Source of the DNA: JANYCG01 sp031428695
GTDB taxonomy: Bacteria; Pseudomonadota; Gammaproteobacteria; Burkholderiales; Burkholderiaceae_C
DNA length: 55,330 nucleotides
Reading direction: 5' to 3'
NCBI GenBank assembly: GCA_031428695.1
Contig: JANOYE010000179.1
Span: 1 to 55,330, forward strand
Below the pieces are notes generated by a model, which saw only the letters and a program-made list of their open reading frames with translations, made no database searches and was not told where the DNA came from. Of the stretch, positions 48,659 to 55,330 are shown piece after piece. Numbering within the stretch: position 1 is the stretch's first letter; every line of letters starts with the position of its first letter. Position numbers and translations under genes: made by a program.

Positions 48659-49864
48659 TCAATCGTTTGCAGCGCACACACCGCCAGCAGCGGTCAAACG
48701 CGCGATGCTGTCGGTGTCGAAGTCACATTCATGCAATATCTCAGCGCTGTGTTCACCTAGATTGGGCGGCAGGCGTGTGATGCCGGGTGGCGAGGCGCTC
48801 ATGCCGATGGGGTTGCGCGGGAAACGCAGCAACCCCTCGGTGGCATGTTCGGCGATTTCCCAGAATTTGACGCTTTCCAGGTGCGGGTCTGTCTTTAGGT
48901 CTTCAAGTTTGTTGACCACGGAAAATGGAATGTCCTGCGGCGTGAGCAGGGTGAGCCATTCTGCGTTTGACTTGCGGGCGACTTGGCGCTCAATCTCATC
49001 CCAAACGGCCCGGAAGTGTTTTTGCCTGGCGGCGAAGGTGGCAAAACGCTCGTCCAACATGATCTGCGGCTCGCCGGCCAGGGCAAAAAAGCTGTTCCAG
49101 TGGGCGTCTGAATATGGTAACAACGCAAGGTACCCATCGAGGGTCTTGTAGGGGCGGCGCGCTGCAGTGGCGACGGGCAAATACCCCATGTCGCCCACCG
49201 GTGGTTCAAAAACATGACCCCACTGGTGCTCCATCATGTTGAAGGCGGCCATGGTCTCAAACATGGGCACTTCCACTTGCTGGCCTTCGCCTGTGCGCAT
49301 TCGGTGCATGAGCGCCAATACGATGGCGTATGCCGCATGAACGCCGCTGATCTTGTCGGCGATGATTGTCGGGATGAAGCGTGGCTGCCCAGCGATGACG
49401 GTTTGCAACATGGCCAGCCCTGACGCGGCCTGAATGATGTCGTCGTAGGCCGGCCGGCCGCCGTAAAGCCCTTCATCGCTGTAACCCGTGACATGGCAAT
49501 ACACCAGCGCTGGGTTGGTGGCGGCCAGCGCCGCGTAGTCCAGGCCGAGGCGAGTGGCTGCGGGTGTGCGCATGGAGTGCAGCAACACATCAGTCTTCGC
49601 CACCAGTTGCCGCAGAATTTCGATCCCTTCCGGGCGTTTCAAGTCCACCACGATGCTGCGTTTGCTGCGGTTGCTAGTCAAGAAAAACGCCCCCATTTTG
49701 GGTGAGCGGCGCGGGCCGATGGATCGGGTCAGGTCGCCTTCGGGCGGCTCCAGTTTGATCACCTCCGCGCCCATGTCGCCCAGGTATTGCCCGGCGACAG
49801 GGCCGAAAATCATGGAGGCAATCTCCAGCACACGCATGCCTTCAAGCGGTTTTTTGGTTTTCAT
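48659..49864 (-). CDS. CaiB/BaiF (class III) CoA-transferase 2
   Basis: A 401-aa paralog-family member. LEGMRVLEIASMIFGPVAGQYLGDMGAEVIKLEPPEGDLTRSIGP, NRSKRSIVVDLKRPEGIEILRQLV and ATRLGLDYAALAATNPALVYCHVTGY are typical; the catalytic Asp is likely in YDDIIQAASGLA. The C-terminus overlaps the next gene region by little. It is probably coupled to the cyclase-family gene (four-base overlap at 49861-49864). CoA is transferred to a pathway acid. Confidence 0.91.
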   Translation of the reverse strand: MKTKKPLEGMRVLEIASMIFGPVAGQYLGDMGAEVIKLEPPEGDLTRSIGPRRSPKMGAFFLTSNRSKRSIVVDLKRPEGIEILRQLVAKTDVLLHSMRTPAATRLGLDYAALAATNPALVYCHVTGYSDEGLYGGRPAYDDIIQAASGLAMLQTVIAGQPRFIPTIIADKISGVHAAYAIVLALMHRMRTGEGQQVEVPMFETMAAFNMMEHQWGHVFEPPVGDMGYLPVATAARRPYKTLDGYLALLPYSDAHWNSFFALAGEPQIMLDERFATFAARQKHFRAVWDEIERQVARKSNAEWLTLLTPQDIPFSVVNKLEDLKTDPHLESVKFWEIAEHATEGLLRFPRNPIGMSASPPGITRLPPNLGEHSAEILHECDFDTDSIARLTAAGGVCAAND

Positions 49865-50754
49865 AGAACGACAACGGGGGCAAGGGGGCTGCCCGTGGCG
49901 CCGACAATCGGCAACGCACTGGCGACAAACAGAAACTCATGGCGGCCAGCGGCAACCAGCGGGTCAAGCATCAGGCCTTCGAGCAGGGGCATTCCGTAAT
50001 CGCGGATCAGCATCTGGTGTACCGGAAACACTTTGCCTTCGGGGAAGGGCAACACCTCAACGGCAAAATTGTCTGCGCCCACCAGGGCTACGTCATGTTC
50101 GACCAGCCACCTGGCGGCTTCCACATCAATGCCGGGCTCGATGTTGAAATCCGGCTGTGTCACATTTTTTTGCGACTCCAGCCAGCCAGTGCGCAGCAGG
50201 ATCGCATCCCCCCGCTCGGGCTTGACGCCTGCGGCCAGCGCCGCAGCCTTCATGTCCTCCCGCCCGATGGACTCGCCAGGCGCCAACACACGGCCTTTGA
50301 GCTTCACAAAATCAAACAGCAGGCCCCGCGTGAATATGGGTGGCATCTTCTCGACACCCAAGCGCGTCGCGCCTGTGGTGCTGCGGATGCTGTCGCCCAA
50401 GTAACCGTTGTAGAGTTTGTCGTCGTACCAGGCGTGGCACAAAGCATCAACATGGGTGCCGATGTGCAATGGCATCACCACCGAGTCCTCAGCGAACTGG
50501 AAACCGCCAGGCCGCTTGCTCCCTGCAATCGCGTAGTCCCCGCCATCCCGCCCCATGAAGTGCTGCAGGCCGCAGCGGTGCGCAGGCACCGGGGTTTTGC
50601 TCGACAACAACTGCGCCAGCCGCAGCACCTCGCCGGTTCGCACCAACGCGCTGGCGCGCTTGACTTGTTCCGGCCCGATGAAATTGAGCGCGCCGCGTTC
50701 ATCGTCAGCGCCCCAGCGGTTCCAGGCGTTTGGTTTTTGCGTTACGGCGTTCAT
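49861..50754 (-). CDS. Cyclase-family metal hydrolase (kynurenine-formamidase-like)
   Basis: A 297-aa protein. The metal motif HIGTHVDALCHAWYDDKLYNG (HxGTHxDxxxH) identifies the cyclase/arylformamidase superfamily, which hydrolyses amides, lactones or enol-type rings with Mn or Zn. LLRTGWLESQ and VALVGADNFAVEVLPFPEGKVFPVHQMLIRDYGMPLLEGLML are also conserved. It could open a lactone or hydrolyse a cyclic intermediate. It overlaps neighbours on both sides by four bases. Confidence 0.87.
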   Translation of the reverse strand: MNAVTQKPNAWNRWGADDERGALNFIGPEQVKRASALVRTGEVLRLAQLLSSKTPVPAHRCGLQHFMGRDGGDYAIAGSKRPGGFQFAEDSVVMPLHIGTHVDALCHAWYDDKLYNGYLGDSIRSTTGATRLGVEKMPPIFTRGLLFDFVKLKGRVLAPGESIGREDMKAAALAAGVKPERGDAILLRTGWLESQKNVTQPDFNIEPGIDVEAARWLVEHDVALVGADNFAVEVLPFPEGKVFPVHQMLIRDYGMPLLEGLMLDPLVAAGRHEFLFVASALPIVGATGSPLAPVVVL

Positions 50755-51842
50755 GAACGGTGCCCCAACCGGGTTGACAACCGCCGTGCGGCGTCGCGCA
50801 GCTTTGTCACTGCCGGGTCATGTTCGTTGAAGCTGGACTCCCCCATCATCGTCAGCGCCAGGACAATCGCACCAGCCGCGTCAAACACAGGAGCGCTGAC
50901 GGCATTCACGCCTTCTTCGTTGACATCCAGAATGATGGCGTCATAAATGGAAGCCAAACGTTGTTCGCGCACGATGGCGAGGTGCCCTTCAACCGCTTCG
51001 CGGGTCTTGAAGGGCGCTTCGAGCAAGTGCTGCTGGGCCGCGATTTCAGTGTCGAGGTAACGCGCCGTCAGCCCTGGCTCTGAGAATGCGGCAAACACTT
51101 TGCCGGTTGACGAGCCCAAAAGCGGCAGCACCATGCCGCAGCGCAGCCGCACATGCAGCGCTTTGCGCGCCTCTATCCACCATATCAGCGTGGGGCCCAG
51201 ATTGCCCCAGACACCCAGGCCAACGGTTTTGTCCGTCTCACGGTTTAAGTCCTCGAGAATCGGCCGGGCCAGATGCACCGCGTTGAGGGTGGCGATGTTG
51301 CCAGAGCCCGCGCCGACGTCAATGCCGTTGTCATACGGGTGCACCACCATGTACTTGCCGGCGCCAAAGGCCAGTGGTTTGCGTGCGCTGCCGACGATGC
51401 GTTCGACGCGCCCGAGAAACAAAAGGTGGTCGCCGCCAGGGTAGGTGGCTTCGGTGCGGCACTCCAAGTAGGCGGAGCAACCGTCTATCAGCGGCAAACC
51501 GTCAATGCCGGGCGTGATGGCAACGCCGCCGAATCGGTCTGGCCCGGATTTTGCGAAGCGGTTGGAGACTTCTACCTGCTCCTCAGACAAAATGTTGACA
51601 ACGAACCGTTTGGCCTTGCTGTAGACTGGAAAAGCCCGCGCGTTCGTACGCAGGCTCCACACAATCAGCGGCGGATCGAGCGACACTGAATTGAAGGAAT
51701 TAGCTGTCATGCCAATTGGTTTGCCCGCATCGTCCAGCACGGTGATCACCGTGACGCCTGTGACAAAAGCGCCCAAGCAACGACGCAATTCGGCCGAGTC
51801 GATGGTGCCAGGCGGCGCTTGTTTGACGAGGCTGTCCATCAC
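50751..51842 (-). CDS. Flavin reductase fused to an IclR-type effector domain
   Basis: A 363-aa protein with two parts. Residues about 18-175 are a flavin-reductase-like FMN domain (LRRCLGAFVTGVTVITVLDDAGKPIGMTANSFNSVSLDPPLIVWSL; GLPLIDGCSAYLEC). Residues about 190-350 resemble the C-terminal effector domain of IclR regulators (SSTGKVFAAFSEPG, REQRLASIYDAIILDVNEEGVNAVSAPVFDAAGAIVLALTMMG) with no HTH. The same layout occurs in the reductase C1 of Acinetobacter 4-hydroxyphenylacetate hydroxylase, where the effector domain senses the substrate. The LLM oxygenase gene next door overlaps it by four bases. Confidence 0.87.
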   Translation of the reverse strand: MMDSLVKQAPPGTIDSAELRRCLGAFVTGVTVITVLDDAGKPIGMTANSFNSVSLDPPLIVWSLRTNARAFPVYSKAKRFVVNILSEEQVEVSNRFAKSGPDRFGGVAITPGIDGLPLIDGCSAYLECRTEATYPGGDHLLFLGRVERIVGSARKPLAFGAGKYMVVHPYDNGIDVGAGSGNIATLNAVHLARPILEDLNRETDKTVGLGVWGNLGPTLIWWIEARKALHVRLRCGMVLPLLGSSTGKVFAAFSEPGLTARYLDTEIAAQQHLLEAPFKTREAVEGHLAIVREQRLASIYDAIILDVNEEGVNAVSAPVFDAAGAIVLALTMMGESSFNEHDPAVTKLRDAARRLSTRLGHRS

Positions 51843-53149
51843 GCCATCAGGTTCTCGCGGAAAGTTTCACCTTCGTACTCTGTTCGATAAACCCCCCGCT
51901 TTTGCAGGATCGGCACCACTTGGTCGACAAAATCCTCCACGCTGTCCGGGTTGGTCGTGGGGCTTAGGTTAAAGCCATAACAGCCGGTTTCGCGCCAGGC
52001 ATGTTCGATCTCATTCGCTACCTTCTCGGGCGTGCCTATAACTTGCGGAATCGCCACCGACAGCGCCCATTGGGCCGCTGCGGCACGCAGAGTGACGGCC
52101 TTGCCATCAGCGGCAGTGAGCGTAGCGGACATCAAGCCGCGTGAGGCCTGCGTGTCCATTTCAGAAAGCGGCATTTCCGGGTCGAACTTGCTCAAGTCCA
52201 CCCCAAAAACGCCCGAGAGGCGCGCCAGGATCGCGTCCAGCGGGATACGCTCTTTCAATTCCTCGGCGCGTTGTTTCGCTTCGAGCTCGGTGCTGCGCAC
52301 AATCGGCTGCAGGCCGTACAAGACCTTGGGCTCTGCGCTTTTCCCGTGCTCTTTGGACGCGGCGCGCAGCTGTTGCATGCTTTTTTTCATGCCGGTCACG
52401 TGGCCCTGGATGGCGAAGATGACTTCGGCATGGTCCATCGCGAACTTCATGCCGCGCCCCGAGGAACCTGCCTGGAACAGGAGCGGTAAACCATAGTCAG
52501 ACGGCAACACTGGCGCCACCGCTTTGCAGCTCAAATATTTGCCCTTGAAATCAACTTGCTTGATCTTCGCCGGGTCGGCAAACTGGCCAGTCGCGGCGTT
52601 TTTCAAGATCGCGTCGCGCGGCACGCTGTTCCACAACGCATAACAAATCGCCATGAACTCGTCTGCTTGGTCATACCGCTGGTCATGCGCCATCTGCACA
52701 CCCATGCCGTTGGCCAAATGTTCGGCATTGCTGAAACCGGAGACGATGTTCCAGCCGACCCTGCCGCGGCTCAAATAGTTGAGTGTGGAGATGCGCCGTG
52801 TGGCAAGGTAAGGCGTGGTGCCAGTGGTGGAAAGTGTGACGCCCATGCCGAGGTGTTTGGTTGCCGCCGCCATGACGGCCACCAGCGGCATCGGGTCATG
52901 GTTGGGCCAGGAGGCGCCATATTGCACCGAAGGCACCACACTGTTTTTGTACACGGCATGGGTGGCCGGGCTGTCGGCAAAAAACACGCCGTCAAAACAG
53001 CCGCGCTCCAGCGTTCGCGCCAGGTTCTGCCAGTAGGCAAAATCCTGCAGGCCGTCAAGCTGTTCGTCTTTTGGGTCGGCCCAACCCAAGAGGGTGTGGG
53101 TGCAGGCTGTGTGTATCAGCATCTGCATCAGGTGCATCTTGTTCGACAT
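51839..53149 (-). CDS. LLM-class flavin monooxygenase (NtaA/SnaA/DszA-like oxygenase component)
   Basis: A 436-aa luciferase-like enzyme of the NtaA/SnaA/DszA group, which uses FMNH2 from a separate reductase. LARTLERGCFDGVFFADSPATHAVYKNSVV, GVTLSTTGTTPYLATRRISTLNYLSRGRVGWNIVSGFSNAEH and FQAGSSGRGMKFAMDHAEVIF are diagnostic. The ATG at 53149 follows AAGAGGAC; 7 extra residues from 53170 are less likely. Together with the reductase it is a complete two-component monooxygenase. The substrate may be a ketone, ester or aromatic; unknown. Confidence 0.9.
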   Translation of the reverse strand: MSNKMHLMQMLIHTACTHTLLGWADPKDEQLDGLQDFAYWQNLARTLERGCFDGVFFADSPATHAVYKNSVVPSVQYGASWPNHDPMPLVAVMAAATKHLGMGVTLSTTGTTPYLATRRISTLNYLSRGRVGWNIVSGFSNAEHLANGMGVQMAHDQRYDQADEFMAICYALWNSVPRDAILKNAATGQFADPAKIKQVDFKGKYLSCKAVAPVLPSDYGLPLLFQAGSSGRGMKFAMDHAEVIFAIQGHVTGMKKSMQQLRAASKEHGKSAEPKVLYGLQPIVRSTELEAKQRAEELKERIPLDAILARLSGVFGVDLSKFDPEMPLSEMDTQASRGLMSATLTAADGKAVTLRAAAAQWALSVAIPQVIGTPEKVANEIEHAWRETGCYGFNLSPTTNPDSVEDFVDQVVPILQKRGVYRTEYEGETFRENLMA

Positions 53150-53197
53150 GGGTGTTGTCCTCTTGGGCAATCTTGAGAAGGCGGATTGGGTGGTGAA

Positions 53198-53686
53198 TCA
53201 GCGGATCAACGAGCGAACCCATTCATCGCCCAGCCCAACTTCCTTGCAGTGTTTGGCGTACCGGTCAAGCCGCAAAAACACATCGTCGTAGTCGGTCGGG
53301 TTGCCGGCTTCGTCAACGTAGACCAAAGGCCCGTTCACGTGGAACACCGCCGTCATGTGGCCCACGTTGGGGTCGATGTACAAGGTGTGAATATGGCCCG
53401 CGGGCTCGTAGGCGAAGCTGCCGGCGGTGGCGATCCAGTCGTGCTCGCGGTAGCCCCAGGCGCCGGCGAGCGTCCATGCGGTGACGGGCGATGCATGACG
53501 GTGCCGCTGGATGGTGCCCTTGCCCTCAGCCTTCAAGATGCTGACCCAGCCGCCGTTCGCGACGTCAAACAAAAGGGGGCGCACCTTGCCCATTTTTCCG
53601 AGCGCATACCACTTCTCGTCCTCGACCATCACGTCGGGCTGGTACATCTCGGGCAGGGTGTAGGGCGAGTTGGGGATGTTGATCAT
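53198..53686 (-). CDS. Cupin protein, 2,4'-dihydroxyacetophenone-dioxygenase-like
   Basis: A 162-aa single cupin. Metal-site stretches RHRHASPVTAWTLAGAWGYREHDW and AYEPAGHIHTLYI give His residues of the 3-His type site. The look is that of the DAD/ChrR-like cupins: DAD cleaves the C-C bond of hydroxyacetophenones using one iron. It is the first gene of the operon running to TetR 1, directly behind the operator at 53772. Dioxygenase activity is inferred only. Confidence 0.72.
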   Translation of the reverse strand: MINIPNSPYTLPEMYQPDVMVEDEKWYALGKMGKVRPLLFDVANGGWVSILKAEGKGTIQRHRHASPVTAWTLAGAWGYREHDWIATAGSFAYEPAGHIHTLYIDPNVGHMTAVFHVNGPLVYVDEAGNPTDYDDVFLRLDRYAKHCKEVGLGDEWVRSLIR

Positions 53687-54067
53687 GGGGCGCTGTTCAC
53701 TGGGTGCTGTTGATTCGCGACTTAGTCTGATACTTGTTGGATTGCCAATATGCGTGATAGTAAGTATTATCTACTGATGAGTATATAGGGTTTTCCCGCG
53801 AGTTTTTTCCTACCCCAAGCCGCGTTACTTTTTGCAACTTTTGCTGTGGTGAAAAATCAATGCCAAAGTTGTACAGAGCGTTTTTCTCAATCTGCGACAG
53901 TGTCCCACTCGACATTAGCGTAACTACCTATGTCACACAATTCTGCCTGTCCTATCCTTCACTCGGCAATTTGTGGCGAATGCTTTCAGAACTGGCGAAT
54001 TGATACTCTGCCTGTTCTGATTCAAATTGTTTTCTAAATCTCAAATTCCTACACTTGGAGGTGACAT
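53687..54067. other. Divergent intergenic region between the cupin operon and the PQQ dehydrogenase
   Basis: 381 bp, richer in A and T than its surroundings. A 72-codon frame on the minus strand (53697-53915) has no RBS or family resemblance and is not called. The region holds an operator-like site at 53772-53784 and, at 54056-54063, the strong Shine-Dalgarno GGAGGTGA of the plus-strand gene. No clear sigma-70 promoter could be picked for either gene. Confidence 0.6.
53772..53784 (+). promoter_or_regulatory. TetR-type operator-like site before the cupin operon
   Basis: TACTGATGAGTAT matches the palindrome core at 42194-42206 (TACTGATCGGTAT) at 11 of 13 positions, and the liv site (TACTGAGTGGTAT) similarly. 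It lies 86 bp before the cupin start codon. Confidence 0.6.
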
Positions 54068-55330
54068 ATGCGAGGACTGAAATTGGTCGCAGCGCTTGCC
54101 GCATCAGCAGCATTGGTGCTGTTTAGTGCGTCGGCGCAGGCCCAGGCAAAAATTAAACTGGAGAAGGTGGTCGGCGCGATCAACACGCCGTTGGCGATGG
54201 TTCAGCCCAAAGGCGACAACCGGATGTTCATCATTGAGCAGAACGGTCGCGTCAAGATTTTGGAGAACGGCAAGCTCAGGGACAATAACTTCCTGGACAT
54301 CCGCAGCAAGATCAAACCATTGCACCACGACTTTGACGAACGCGGTTTGTTGGGCTTGACGTTCCATCCAAACTTTGCCACCAACGGAAAGTTTTATGTG
54401 GCCTACAGCGCGCATCTGGACTACCAATCCGACCTCGGCCAGCTGCTTTGGTATTCACACAGCAACGTGGTTGAAGAGTACACCGTGTCGTCCACCGACA
54501 AAAACACGGCAGACCCAAGCAGCGCGCGCCGCATCATGTCGCATTCCTGGCCCCAGTTCAACCACAACGGCCACTGGATCGGTTTCGGGCCAGACGGCAA
54601 ACTCTATGTATCCTTAGGTGACGGCGGTTACGCCAACGACTGGGGCATTGGCCACAACGTCTTGATCGGCAACGGCCAGGACTTGACCATCAACCTGGGC
54701 AAAATCCTGCGCGTTGATGTCGACACCCGCACAGGGGCCAAGCCTTACGGCATTCCTGCAGACAATCCATTTGTCGGCCGCCGCGATGCCAATCCTGAAA
54801 TCTGGGCCTACGGTCTGCGCAACCCCTGGAGGTGCTCTTTTGACATGGGCAGCAACTCGGGCGAACTTTATTGTGGCGACGTTCAGCAAAACAGCTACGA
54901 AACCATCAAACTCGTCACCAAGGGTCAAAACGCCGGCTGGCGTCGCGTAGAAGGCAACATGCGTTGCTTTGACTACCAAAAGCCAGATGACCATGCTGTT
55001 GTTTGCGACAAATCGGGTATCACGCCGGCCATCCTGGAGTACCCTAATTGCACCGCGAAACCAAATGGTTGCAAGGGCATTTCAGTCACAGGCGGTTATG
55101 TTTACCAGGGTTCAAACGCCGCGTGGAAAGGCAAGTACATTTTCGGCGACTGGAGCAAAGGTTTTGGCGAGATGGACGGCCAGATCTTCATCGGCACCAA
55201 AGGCGCGGGCGGCGCATGGTCTATGGAAGTCGCGGAAGTCACCAACATGCCGGGCAAACTGCCCTACGTGTTGGCCTTTGCGCAAGACAACGCCGGTGAC
55301 GTTTATGTGTTGACATCAGTCACCACTGGC
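54068..55330 (+). CDS. PQQ-dependent soluble sugar/aldose dehydrogenase family protein, 3' truncated by window
   Basis: 421 codons are visible and the frame is still open at the right edge. A Sec signal peptide (KLVAALAASAALVLFSASAQAQA) is followed by a six-bladed beta-propeller of the glucose/sorbosone dehydrogenase family: NRMFIIEQNGRVKIL, DERGLLGLTFHPNFATNGKFYVAYS, FNHNGHWIGFGPDGKLYVSLGDGGYAND and RDANPEIWAYGLRNPWRCSFD with the conserved Arg. It oxidises sugars or other alcohols in the periplasm with PQQ. GGAGGTGA seven bases before the ATG suggests high translation. It is divergent from the catabolic operon and may or may not belong to it. Confidence 0.85.
   Translation, partial: MRGLKLVAALAASAALVLFSASAQAQAKIKLEKVVGAINTPLAMVQPKGDNRMFIIEQNGRVKILENGKLRDNNFLDIRSKIKPLHHDFDERGLLGLTFHPNFATNGKFYVAYSAHLDYQSDLGQLLWYSHSNVVEEYTVSSTDKNTADPSSARRIMSHSWPQFNHNGHWIGFGPDGKLYVSLGDGGYANDWGIGHNVLIGNGQDLTINLGKILRVDVDTRTGAKPYGIPADNPFVGRRDANPEIWAYGLRNPWRCSFDMGSNSGELYCGDVQQNSYETIKLVTKGQNAGWRRVEGNMRCFDYQKPDDHAVVCDKSGITPAILEYPNCTAKPNGCKGISVTGGYVYQGSNAAWKGKYIFGDWSKGFGEMDGQIFIGTKGAGGAWSMEVAEVTNMPGKLPYVLAFAQDNAGDVYVLTSVTTG

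Noticed and set aside
53697..53915. 72-codon minus-strand frame before the cupin gene
   Set aside because: No RBS, no family resemblance, and it overlaps the operator-like site; more likely leader or promoter DNA.

Overview
The window looks like a chromosomal segment of a high-GC betaproteobacterium, most likely Burkholderiales/Comamonadaceae (Polaromonas/Rhodoferax/Variovorax-like). Support comes from the order coxB-coxA-small ORF-ctaG-DUF2970-coxC-(DUF2909)-SURF1-ctaA-ctaB-sco-rpoH, orphan Bug/TctC binding proteins and a CIRCE site in front of rpoH. No tRNA, rRNA, CRISPR array or intact mobile element was found.

Layout. (1) 1-1300 is a decayed gene-cassette array with no integrase in view. 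It has three attC-like sites. The first is split by an insert holding a broken IS110/IS1111 transposase start fused to the tail of a LivF-type ABC ATPase. One cassette survives and encodes a DUF4258 protein and a YgiT-type zinc-finger protein, a toxin-antitoxin-like pair. (2) 1619-6875 holds housekeeping genes: a KefB-type antiporter, an orphan ParA, a MaoC hydratase, trmL, comF and a BioC-like methyltransferase. (3) 7084-17279 is a complete aa3 cytochrome c oxidase locus with structural subunits, copper delivery (CtaG, two Sco-type proteins), SURF1 and heme A synthesis (CtaA, CtaB). It is followed convergently by rpoH. (4) 18618-53686 is a catabolic island of about 35 kb, almost all on the minus strand. 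It carries an IclR regulator, an acyl-CoA synthetase, two LLM flavin monooxygenases, two Baeyer-Villiger monooxygenases (BVMOs), a ThDP enzyme, a five-gene Liv ABC importer, two SDRs, an alpha/beta hydrolase, an enoyl-CoA hydratase, a nitronate-monooxygenase-like protein, two Bug proteins, three CoA-transferase-type enzymes, an SCP2-thiolase-like/DUF35 pair, an acyl-CoA dehydrogenase, a cyclase-family hydrolase, a flavin reductase fused to an IclR-type sensor domain, a DAD-like cupin and two paralogous TetR regulators. (5) 54068-end is the start of an exported PQQ-type sugar dehydrogenase.

How the island may work (inference): a ketone or alicyclic/terpenoid-type substrate is imported by Liv, oxidised to an ester or lactone by the BVMOs or LLM enzymes, opened by the hydrolase or cyclase-family enzyme, oxidised by the SDRs, loaded on CoA, and shortened by acyl-CoA dehydrogenase, hydratase and the thiolase-like/DUF35 pair. 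The substrate cannot be read from sequence. Three promoter regions of the island share the motif TACTGAnnnGTAT, and two share a longer module of about 46 bp. This points to one regulon run by the paired TetR proteins.

A second layer is a dispersed AT-rich palindromic repeat with an AAGTCACG core. It occurs as composite intergenic copies near 1508, 17289 and 36849, and as shorter copies inside the reading frames of the antiporter and the BioC-like methyltransferase. A different, terminator-shaped hairpin encodes the signal peptide of the Sco protein.
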